NCBI GenBank assembly: GCA_902776765.1
Contig: CACYRP010000031.1
Location: 1 to 64,000, forward strand
Source: Fibrobacter succinogenes
Lineage (GTDB): Bacteria > Fibrobacterota > Fibrobacteria > Fibrobacterales > Fibrobacteraceae
Length of the DNA: 64,000 nucleotides
Direction: 5' to 3'
A program made the position numbers and the translations under genes. This document shows, piece by piece, positions 25,033 through 32,344 of this stretch; the stretch's first letter is position 1, and each line of letters starts with the position of its first letter. The notes beneath the pieces were generated by a model that did no database searches, was not told the origin of the DNA, and saw only the letters and a program-made list of their open reading frames with translations.

Positions 25033-26031
25033 ATGAATGAAAAAGAGATTGTAGTCCCGAACCTGCTGAAGGAATCGGGCATCGGAAAGATGATTCAAGT
25101 CATTCGTGGCAAGCAGGTGCTGCTGGACCGCGATCTGGCGGCGCTTTACGGGGTGGAAACGAAGCGTATAAATGAGCAGGTAAAACGAAATATTGAGCGC
25201 TTTCCCGAAGATTTTTGCATACAACTCTCTTTAGAGGAATCGCAACTTCTAAGGTCGCAAAATGCGACCTTAGAAAAAAAGGGGCAAATTTTAAAGGGAA
25301 AACACACAAAATACCGTTCTTTAGCTTTCACCGAACAAGGCGTAGCGATGCTATCTTCGGTTCTAAAAAGTGAGTCTGCGATCAAGGTCAACATCGCCAT
25401 CATGCGGGCATTCGTGCAATTGCGTCACCTTATGATGGGTAACGGCGGTCTTATCAACCGTCTTTCAAACGTGGAAGCAAAGGATCTGGAACAGGACGGT
25501 CGCTTGACAGGTCATGACGAGCATCTGCTTGACCATGACCGTAAATTTGACGAACTGTTCGAGGCGATGGACCGTGGCGAGCTCAAATCCAAGGGTTTAT
25601 TTTATAACAACCAGGAGTTCGATGCCTATGTATTTGTCTGCAACCTGATTCGCCAGGCCAAAAAGAGAATTGTGCTGGTCGATAGATATGTAAACGAGAA
25701 AACCTTGACCATGATGCTCAAGCGGGAAAAAGGCGTTTCCGTGACTATTTACACCTACGACAAGAGCAAGGTTCTCGAGGTGGACTTGGCAACTTACAAC
25801 GAGCAATATCCTGACAGCCCGATGCAAGTCTTGCCAAGTTACGGAATGCTCGACCGATTCTTGTTCATAGACGATACGGCCTACCACTTCGGGGCTTCGC
25901 TCAAGGACCTGGGCAAGAATACGTTCTTCTTTACGCAGGAAGATTTCACGTTGGACGAAGTGCTGAAGGAATCGCAGAAGATTCAGGCAGAAAAAGAAAG
26001 CCAGGCGTTACAGGGTAACAACGCGGATTAG
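25033..26031 (+). CDS. ORF6N-domain protein with PLD-like domain, copy 2 (HKD-like histidine lost)
   Basis: The 332-residue paralogue of the preceding gene. From EAMDRGELKSKGLFYNNQEF to the end (about 150 residues) the two proteins are nearly identical, but the N-terminal ORF6N domains have diverged strongly (here QLSLEESQLLRSQNATLEKK in place of QLEKGELGILKSQNVIS). That implies different target recognition with a shared effector half. The HKD-like His is replaced by Leu273 (codon CTC at 25849) where copy 1 has CAC. The linker contains an extra GHDEHLLDHD stretch. GGAG precedes the ATG. Confidence 0.8.
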   Translation: MNEKEIVVPNLLKESGIGKMIQVIRGKQVLLDRDLAALYGVETKRINEQVKRNIERFPEDFCIQLSLEESQLLRSQNATLEKKGQILKGKHTKYRSLAFTEQGVAMLSSVLKSESAIKVNIAIMRAFVQLRHLMMGNGGLINRLSNVEAKDLEQDGRLTGHDEHLLDHDRKFDELFEAMDRGELKSKGLFYNNQEFDAYVFVCNLIRQAKKRIVLVDRYVNEKTLTMMLKREKGVSVTIYTYDKSKVLEVDLATYNEQYPDSPMQVLPSYGMLDRFLFIDDTAYHFGASLKDLGKNTFFFTQEDFTLDEVLKESQKIQAEKESQALQGNNAD

Positions 26032-26075
26032 AGTTCTGCGGGGGGTGGGCAATTTTTTCAAAAAAGTCTAAAAAT

Positions 26076-26242
26076 GAAAAAAAAAAACGTTTTTTCCACA
26101 AATTGTCAAAGGAAGAGATCGAAATTTTGCGGACGAAAATTTCGTCCACAAATTATTCGGCCAAAAGCAGATCTTTACCCTACGCTTTCACAGAAAAAGG
26201 CCTCTATATGCTTGCGACGATCTTAAAAAGCCAAACTTCTTG
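26076..26242 (+). pseudogene. Relic of a third ORF6N-domain gene
   Basis: Without a start codon, the frame from about 26076 reads KRFFHKLSKEEIEILRTKIS and then LPYAFTEKGLYMLATILKS before a TGA at 26240-26242. This matches the second half of an ORF6N domain (QLSKEE..ILR, YAFTEQG.AMLSSVLKS) but diverges from the two intact copies. It is too short for a working domain and has an A-rich slippery stretch upstream. Confidence 0.75.
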
Positions 26243-26251
26243 ATTAAAGTT

Positions 26252-26267
26252 TGGCACGGTTCTTGCA
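26252..26267 (+). promoter_or_regulatory. Sigma-54-type (-24/-12) promoter upstream of htpG
   Basis: TGGCACGGTTCTTGCA matches the RpoN consensus TGGCAC-N5-TTGCA at every conserved base, with GG and GC 10 bp apart. It points at htpG, 194 bp upstream of its ATG. No activator gene is adjacent, and no binding site could be assigned. Confidence 0.65.
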
Positions 26268-26279
26268 TATATTACCGCG

Positions 26280-26458
26280 AAAACAAGGCGGAGCCGCCAT
26301 TTTGTTTCATTTTGAAACAGAATTATGGAACAACCGCTTAAAATTTTAACATAAAGACTTCGTGAACGGAGTACACGCAATTTACCCCAAAGGGGCATCG
26401 CCCCGACCTCAAAGCGTAGCGACCCCAAAGCACGAAGTGCGACCTAAATAGGAGATTA
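26280..26458. other. htpG leader with mini-hairpins
   Basis: Contains GGCGGAGCCGCC, TTTCATTTTGAAA, CCCCAAAGGGGC, GGGGCATCGCCCC and GCACGAAGTGC in series. These short perfect stems resemble the mini-hairpins in other spacers of this window. AGGAG stands 7 nt before the htpG ATG. Confidence 0.6.
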
Positions 26459-26460
26459 AA

Positions 26461-28347
26461 ATGGCAACAGAAAAGATGGAGTTCCAGACCGAAGTTCGCG
26501 ATATGCTGAACTTGATGATCAATTCTCTTTACAGCAACAAAGAAATCTTCCTCCGCGAATTGGTTTCTAACGCAGCAGACGCCTTGGACAAGCGCCGTTT
26601 CCTCTCGCTTTCGAACTCCAGCCTCCTCCCGGTGGGCACGCAGTTGCGCATCGATATTTCGGTGAACAAGGAAGGCAAGCGCATCGTTGTGGAAGACAAC
26701 GGTATCGGCATGAACAAGGAAGACTTGATCAACTGCTTGGGCACCATCGCCCGTAGCGGTACCAAAAACTTCATCAAGAATTTGAAGGAAGGCGACAAGG
26801 GCAGCGTCGATCTCATCGGCCAGTTCGGTGTGGGCTTCTACTCCGTGTTCATGGTCGCGAAGAAGGTCGAAGTCCTTACGCTCAAGGCCGGAGAAACGCA
26901 GGGTTACCTGTGGGCATCCGAAGGCACTGGCGATTTCGAAATTTCTGAAGCCCCGCTCGACAAGGTCGGCACCAAGATTACTTTGTACCTAAAGGACGAC
27001 GAAGACGCCGAAGATTTCGCCAGCGAATGGAAGATCAAGGACATCGTCCAGAAGTACAGCGGCTTTGTCTCTTACGGCATCTACTTCCACCCGGAACCGA
27101 CCAAGAACGACAAGGGCGAACTCGAAGAAAAGCCCGAAGAACGTCTGAACGAAAAGACCGCTTTGTGGCGCCAGAGCGAAAAGGAAGTTACCGAAGAACA
27201 GTACAAGGATTTCTACAACGTCATCAGCCACGAAGCCGACGAACCGGCCGCCTGGAGCCACAGCCACGCTGAAGGTTCCCAGGAATTCTGGAGCCTCGTG
27301 TACATCCCGTCGAAGGCTCCGTTCAACATCTGGCACAACGACGCTTTGCACGGCCTCAAGCTCTACGTGAAGAAAGTCTTTATCATGGACGACTGCAAGG
27401 ACTTGCTGCCGCCTTGGCTCCGCTTTGTGCGCGGCGTGGTGGACAGCGAAGACTTGCCGCTGAACGTATCCCGTGAAATCTTGCAGAACAACAAGATCAT
27501 CACCAACATCCGTAAGCACGTCATCAAGAAGGTGCTCGACGCTTTGCAGAACATGGCCGACAAGGATGCCGCCAAATACAACGCCTGGTGGCGCGAACTC
27601 GGTATGGTCTTGAAGGAAGGCTTCTACATGAACTGGGAACATCTTGACGAACTCAAGAAGTTGCTCCGTTTCGAAAGCACCAAGACGGAAGGCGACGCTC
27701 TCGTGGGCCTCGACGAATACGTGAAGCGCATGCCGGAAGGCCAGAAGGAAATCTACTACCTCATCGGTGACAAGAATGCCGTGAAGTCAAACCCGATGCT
27801 CGAAGCCTTCAAGGCCAAGGGTTACGAAGTGTTGCTCATGAGCGACGGCATCGATGAATTCATGATGTCCAGCCTCCAGGAATTCGGCGACAAGAAGTTC
27901 CACGACATCGCCCGTGGTGACGTAGACTTCGACAAGACCGAAGACGAAAAGAAAGCCGAAGAAGAAAACAAGGGAATCTTCAAGGGCCTCTGCGAAAACT
28001 TGCAGAAGGTCTTAGACGAAGACATCAAGGAAGTCCGCGTGTCTAGCCGTCTGAAGGACAGCCCCTGCTGCCTCGTGACTAGCGAAGATGCCATGAGCGC
28101 CCAGATGGAACGCATGATGAAGGCGATGGGCCAGAAGAACTTGCCGAAGAGCAAGCGCATCCTGGAAATCAACCCGACGCACCCGATTTGCGAAATGCTC
28201 AAGAAGAAGGCCGAAGCCAAGGAAGACCTGGGCGATTGGCCGAAGGCCCTCTACGGTCAGGCTCTGCTTGCCGAAGGTTCTCCGCTGCCAAACCCCGCTG
28301 AGTACGTCAGTGCGATTACAAAATTGCTGACGGCCAGCGTGAAGTAG
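26461..28347 (+). CDS. htpG: Molecular chaperone HtpG (Hsp90)
   Basis: The 628-residue Hsp90 has the GHKL ATPase domain at the N-terminus: LRELVSNAADALDKRRF, VEDNGIGMNKEDL, and the lid element IGQFGVGFYSVFMVAKKV. The middle domain contains PLNVSREILQNNKII, the catalytic-loop element, and a C-terminal dimerisation domain ends the protein. Length is normal for bacterial HtpG. It assists folding of client proteins under stress. It is monocistronic between a putative sigma-54 promoter and a terminator. Codon use is strongly biased, as in highly expressed genes, unlike the A+T-rich island genes before it. Confidence 0.97.
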   Translation: MATEKMEFQTEVRDMLNLMINSLYSNKEIFLRELVSNAADALDKRRFLSLSNSSLLPVGTQLRIDISVNKEGKRIVVEDNGIGMNKEDLINCLGTIARSGTKNFIKNLKEGDKGSVDLIGQFGVGFYSVFMVAKKVEVLTLKAGETQGYLWASEGTGDFEISEAPLDKVGTKITLYLKDDEDAEDFASEWKIKDIVQKYSGFVSYGIYFHPEPTKNDKGELEEKPEERLNEKTALWRQSEKEVTEEQYKDFYNVISHEADEPAAWSHSHAEGSQEFWSLVYIPSKAPFNIWHNDALHGLKLYVKKVFIMDDCKDLLPPWLRFVRGVVDSEDLPLNVSREILQNNKIITNIRKHVIKKVLDALQNMADKDAAKYNAWWRELGMVLKEGFYMNWEHLDELKKLLRFESTKTEGDALVGLDEYVKRMPEGQKEIYYLIGDKNAVKSNPMLEAFKAKGYEVLLMSDGIDEFMMSSLQEFGDKKFHDIARGDVDFDKTEDEKKAEEENKGIFKGLCENLQKVLDEDIKEVRVSSRLKDSPCCLVTSEDAMSAQMERMMKAMGQKNLPKSKRILEINPTHPICEMLKKKAEAKEDLGDWPKALYGQALLAEGSPLPNPAEYVSAITKLLTASVK

Positions 28348-28470
28348 GTATGAGGTCTACCCAAAGGGCATAACTCTACTAAGGCAACAAGTTGCCAAGT
28401 ATCGTTTAGGCACGATGTGCCTTTAAGGTCTGAGATTGCCTTGCTACGCAAGGCTCTGAGGATATGCATA
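28348..28470. other. Spacer with mini-hairpins after htpG
   Basis: No gene. Holds GGCAACAAGTTGCC, AGGCACGATGTGCCT and GCCTTGCTACGCAAGGC, each a 5-7 bp stem with a 3-5 nt loop, before the terminator. Confidence 0.6.
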
Positions 28471-28471
28471 G

Positions 28472-28501
28472 AAAAAGACCACGATTCCCCGTGGTCTTTT
28501 T
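28472..28501. terminator. Bidirectional terminator between htpG and the FISUMP lipoprotein gene
   Basis: AAAAAGACCACG (28472-28483) pairs with CGTGGTCTTTTT (28490-28501) around ATTCCC. It has A/T tails on both sides, fitting its place between convergent genes. Confidence 0.9.
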
Positions 28502-28525
28502 GAATTTTTGCGACTTTCGTCTATA

Positions 28526-29950
28526 CTAGTCTTTTACACACCGGACCGAGAGTTTCCAATTTTTGTCTGATTTAGCCGACACAAATGAATCATCCGTATA
28601 TGCGGTTATCATGTCGATTGCCAAAGAATCGCCCTGTTCTACGGAAGTCCAAAATTCCGACAAAATGCCCTCCAGACCGAAGACTGTATGGGCATTACCC
28701 GCAGGAAGAATCGTAAATCCGTATTTATCCAAGTTCACAACTGGGATAGTATCAACCCTAACAATTTCGTCACCCTTTCTTGCAGTCCGATACCGTTTAC
28801 AAGGCTCCCAACCACTTGTGGATTTGAGGATTTTGCCAGCTTCATCTTTACCGCCCATAAGGTTTATCAACGTATTCCATTCCGTTGTATCCGGCAAGTG
28901 CCAGCCAGAAGGGCATGCAGTCTTCGCCGCCGCCCATGTGTAATGACGACCATACTCTTCGCATTTGCTTGGGTTATCATAGAAGCAAAAACTATTTTCC
29001 GACTCGTAATTCAAATTCTCGGCCATCCACCACTGCTCATTGATTTTTACCGTCTTGTACGTTTGACCATCACGAGAATCCTTGAAGGAGCTACGTTCGA
29101 CACCCACATCCGAAGGGCCATACCCCTTAACGCAACGAACCGGATATTTTTCACATGTAGGGCGAATCCACCAAGTCGTATGAGCATCTTCATCACCCCT
29201 AACCCACATGGTTATAGCTAGGTCGGTATAAAAATTGCTCGTCCAGAAATAAGTGTCATCCAAATCAGAAAGTTGCTGAGCCGAAAAGCCGAAAGCATCA
29301 ACACCATTATGGCCATCTTTCCAGCCAGTCGTAGACTTTAGCATTTTACTCGCAACGTCAGTCCCTCCAATGGCTTCCATCAAAATCATGTATTCGCATT
29401 CACTCGGCAAATGCCAACCGTAAGGGCAAGCATGCATCGCAGCGGTTTGCTTATAACGGCCCTTTTTGTAACCTTCCATTTCGTAATTCAGGTCATCCAC
29501 CATCCAAGTCTGTTCACCAATGACGACCGTCTTGTATTTTTTGCCATCACGAGGGTCGGTCATTGTGCCGTATTCGCACTTATCATCCTTTTCCGTTTTG
29601 CACTGCTTAGCGGGCTTTACGGAACTCAAAATACTCGGATCGGAACACCCCTCTTCACCCGCCAAGCCAAATATCGTTGGCGGTAAGCACTTTTCTTCGT
29701 CATCATCCCAATCGTCCGCAGACGAGGATTTTGCACTTGAAGAGGACTTCACCGTGCTACTGCTAGATTTCGAGCTGTCCTTTTTACTGCTGCTGGACAC
29801 CGGTTCGTCTGAATCGGCACTGCTGCCGCTATCGTCACCGCAAGCAGCGAGAAGAAAAACACAGGATAAAATTGCAAGGCCCTTCGACAGGCACTTCGGC
29901 AGGCTCAGTGTCCCACTCAGGGACCTTTTCATAACACTAATCATTTTCAT
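28526..29950 (-). CDS. FISUMP-repeat surface lipoprotein
   Basis: The 474-residue lipoprotein has lipobox LLAAC (Cys37), a Ser/Lys/Asp-rich linker (SSSSKKDSSKSSSSTVKSSS) and two FISUMP modules (Fibrobacter succinogenes major paralogous domain, TIGR02145). Each module carries DPRDGKKYKTVVIGEQTWM / DSRDGQTYKTVKINEQWWM, then (D/E)NLNYE, CPxGWHLP, and a final CVK-type end. The role of this lineage-specific family is unknown. The start at 29950 has GAGG upstream. Residues 10-24 of the signal peptide (SLSGTLSLPKCLSKG) are a translated GGTTCGACAAG-family repeat that lengthens the n-region. Confidence 0.88.
   Translation of the reverse strand: MKMISVMKRSLSGTLSLPKCLSKGLAILSCVFLLAACGDDSGSSADSDEPVSSSSKKDSSKSSSSTVKSSSSAKSSSADDWDDDEEKCLPPTIFGLAGEEGCSDPSILSSVKPAKQCKTEKDDKCEYGTMTDPRDGKKYKTVVIGEQTWMVDDLNYEMEGYKKGRYKQTAAMHACPYGWHLPSECEYMILMEAIGGTDVASKMLKSTTGWKDGHNGVDAFGFSAQQLSDLDDTYFWTSNFYTDLAITMWVRGDEDAHTTWWIRPTCEKYPVRCVKGYGPSDVGVERSSFKDSRDGQTYKTVKINEQWWMAENLNYESENSFCFYDNPSKCEEYGRHYTWAAAKTACPSGWHLPDTTEWNTLINLMGGKDEAGKILKSTSGWEPCKRYRTARKGDEIVRVDTIPVVNLDKYGFTILPAGNAHTVFGLEGILSEFWTSVEQGDSLAIDMITAYTDDSFVSAKSDKNWKLSVRCVKD
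29881..29925. repeat. Dispersed repeat inside a lipoprotein signal peptide
   Basis: A 45-bp CCTTCGACAGGCACTTCGGC...GGACC element, related to 11385-11437, 48651-48690 and 50619-50671. At 45 bp it keeps the frame and adds 15 residues to the FISUMP lipoprotein signal sequence. Confidence 0.85.
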
Positions 29951-30057
29951 CAAATCCTCTCCAAGGAACAAATTAAAGCATTTGGTTTAATGTAAGAAAA
30001 GAAAACGCAAATGTCAAAAAGTTCACCATCAACTTTTGATAATTAAGCTTATTTTAT

Positions 30058-30087
30058 AAAAAAAGCCCCCGGACATAGCACGGGGGA
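30058..30087 (-). terminator. Terminator of the DUF1232 gene
   Basis: On the minus strand CCCCCG, a 9-nt loop and CGGGGG are followed by CTTTTTTT. It lies about 30 bp after the stop codon. Confidence 0.85.
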
Positions 30088-30117
30088 TAGCGTAACATAG
30101 CTTTGAACCGTAAAAGT

Positions 30118-30507
30118 TTATCGCGTTACAAGCGCAATTATTGCCGTTAAAAGACCGCCGACAGCGACACCAGCAAGAATAATCAACGCGACCATCATCC
30201 ACTTAACGTATTTCGCCAAACGAACATGCAAAGCAGATTGATCTTTTGAAAAAAGCTGGTAAGCGTTGAGTGCAGCCATCAAAGTAAAGCCGACATCATC
30301 AAGCCAACCAAAAATGGGAATCGCATCAGGAACCACATCAATGGGCGACAAGTCGTAAATGACAGCGGCCATCGCAATTACAACAGAAAGCGCCTTCCAA
30401 ATAACCGGAGATTCGCCCTGTTCTTCCACCTTAACATCCCTTTTCGTTTGATGCAAATCGTTCACGTTGTGAACTTCGACATCATCATAAACTTTCTCTT
30501 GCGGCAT
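30118..30507 (-). CDS. DUF1232 (YkvA-like) membrane protein
   Basis: The 129-residue protein has the DUF1232 signature YDLSPIDVVPDAIPIFGWLDDVG (about 52-74, membrane-associated) and a C-terminal hydrophobic helix (about 103-125). Function of the family is not established. It is transcribed alone, with its own terminator and a GAGG site before the ATG. The first 30 residues are hydrophilic and cytoplasmic in character. Confidence 0.85.
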   Translation of the reverse strand: MPQEKVYDDVEVHNVNDLHQTKRDVKVEEQGESPVIWKALSVVIAMAAVIYDLSPIDVVPDAIPIFGWLDDVGFTLMAALNAYQLFSKDQSALHVRLAKYVKWMMVALIILAGVAVGGLLTAIIALVTR

Positions 30508-30589
30508 CCAAGCAGTCCTCTATATAAACCAATTACAATTTTAATATATACAAAAAAGACTACCGAATTTTCGATAGTCTTAAAAATAA

Positions 30590-30757
30590 TTGCGCCGATT
30601 AGCCTTTTCTAAAAAATCGGATAAGCGAGCAGAGCAAGGCTTTAAACAAGAACGTTGGATAATCAAGCAAGACAAGGCGCGAGCCCCCGTAGCGTACTAA
30701 AATGTACGTGAGGGGGCGAGCAACGCCGTATTGCGCCGATTAGCGAACGTTCTTACC
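30590..30757. repeat. Palindromic dispersed element, overlapping the DUF1846 gene end
   Basis: ATTGCGCCGATTAGC occurs at both ends (about 30589-30603 and 30731-30745). AAGAACGTT (near 30649) and AACGTTCTT (near 30747) form outer arms. In the middle GCCCCCGTAGCGTAC and GTACGTGAGGGGGC pair around TAAAAT. It looks like a small non-coding mobile or REP-like unit next to, and slightly overlapping, the stop of the DUF1846 gene. Confidence 0.6.
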
Positions 30758-32237
30758 CGTGGTAGAGTTTGCTCGTTTGATAATTCGGTTCCGATGTGAG
30801 GTTCACGCCCAAACGGCGGAACACACCAACGTCAACCTGCGAGAGGATTACGCTGGAGTGGACTTCGCAATGGCGGAGTTCCGGGAGTTTTTCGAGCGCA
30901 ATCTTTGCATTGTAATCCGTGAGGGCGCAAACAGAAAGTGCCACGAGAACTTCGTCCATGTGCAAGCGCGGGTTCTTGTGACCGAGTTGCTTTGTCTTGA
31001 GGTTCTGAATCGGTTCAATCACCATCGGCGAGAGTAAACGGACTTCGTCAGGAATCTTTGCCAAATGCTTGAGCGCATCGAGAAGCGCAGCCGAAGAAGC
31101 ACCGAGCAACGATGAAGTCTTGCCAGTGATAATTGTTCCATCGTTCAATTCGATTGCGACAGCCGGACCGTTCGTTTCTTCGGCCTTTGCAACAGCAGCG
31201 ACAGCAACCTTGCGGTCATTAGCACTGATGTGTGCCTGTTCCATCACAAGCTCAAGCTTATAGACCTGATCCTTTTCGGCATTGCCCTTGCGGACTTGGC
31301 ACAAAGTATTGTAGTAGCGGCGGACGATTTCGGCATTGGCGGCTTCGCACACCGCAGCGTCATCAACGATGCAGTTGCCAGCCATGTTCACGCCCATGTC
31401 CGTCGGGCTCTTGTACGGAGATTCACCGAGAATGCGCGTAAAGAGAGCGTTCAGCACCGGGAAAATTTCAACGTCGCGATTGTAGTTAATCGTCGTCTGA
31501 CCGTATGCTTCCAAGTGGAACGGGTCAATCATGTTCACGTCATTCAAGTCGGCAGTAGCGGCTTCATAAGCGAGGTTCACCGGATGTTTGAGCGGAATGT
31601 TCCAAATCGGGAACGTTTCGAACTTGGCATAACCGGCCTTGACACCGCGCTTATTTTCGTGATAAATCTGGGAAAGGCATACAGCCATCTTTCCACTTCC
31701 CGGACCCGGTGCAGTCACCACCACGAGTTCGCGGGAAGTTTCAACAAATTCATTTTTGCCATAACCATCATCGCTCACCACGAGCGGAATGTTGCTCGGA
31801 TAGCCTGCAATCGGGTAATGGCGATAGACCTTGAGGCCAAGCGATTCGAGTTTTTTCTGGTAAGCGACAGCACTCGGCTGTTCTTGCCAGCGGGTCAGCA
31901 CCACGCTACTCACGTAAAGGCCATAACCACGGAAGGCGTCAATTAAACGGAGAACGTCCTGATCGTAGGTAATGCCGAGGTCGCCACGGACCTTGTTCTT
32001 TTCGATATCGCCAGCGTTAATTGCGATAATGACTTCGGCCTTGTCCTTGATTTTTTCAAGCATGCGGATCTTGGAATCAGGAGCAAAGCCAGGCAAAACG
32101 CGGCTTGCGTGATGGTCATCGAATAATTTTCCACCAAATTCAAGATAGAGTTTTCCACCAAATTTAGAGATACGTTCTTGAATTTTTTCAGATTGAGTTT
32201 TTAGATAAGCATCGTTATCAAAACCAACTTTAAACAT
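30753..32237 (-). CDS. DUF1846 family protein
   Basis: The 494-residue protein is near full length for DUF1846. It opens FKVGFDNDAYLKTQSEKIQE and contains YLEFGGKLFDDHHASRVLPG, a conserved block of the family, a P-loop-like APGPGSGKMAVCLSQIYHE, and NRDVEIFPVLNALF. The GPGSGK loop suggests nucleotide binding, but the biochemical role is not established. The start is placed at the ATG at 32237 (MFKVGF), as in relatives; the longer reading to 32303 has unrelated residues. It is divergent from the FAD dehydrogenase gene, 107 bp apart. Confidence 0.85.
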   Translation of the reverse strand: MFKVGFDNDAYLKTQSEKIQERISKFGGKLYLEFGGKLFDDHHASRVLPGFAPDSKIRMLEKIKDKAEVIIAINAGDIEKNKVRGDLGITYDQDVLRLIDAFRGYGLYVSSVVLTRWQEQPSAVAYQKKLESLGLKVYRHYPIAGYPSNIPLVVSDDGYGKNEFVETSRELVVVTAPGPGSGKMAVCLSQIYHENKRGVKAGYAKFETFPIWNIPLKHPVNLAYEAATADLNDVNMIDPFHLEAYGQTTINYNRDVEIFPVLNALFTRILGESPYKSPTDMGVNMAGNCIVDDAAVCEAANAEIVRRYYNTLCQVRKGNAEKDQVYKLELVMEQAHISANDRKVAVAAVAKAEETNGPAVAIELNDGTIITGKTSSLLGASSAALLDALKHLAKIPDEVRLLSPMVIEPIQNLKTKQLGHKNPRLHMDEVLVALSVCALTDYNAKIALEKLPELRHCEVHSSVILSQVDVGVFRRLGVNLTSEPNYQTSKLYHG

Positions 32238-32344
32238 ATAACAAATACCATTTTGAGAGTTTTCACAATTATAAAAAAATGTAAACCACCATCTCAAGTC
32301 CAAAAAAATATTTTTTTGCCATATTTCTAAATTTAGCGACGAAC

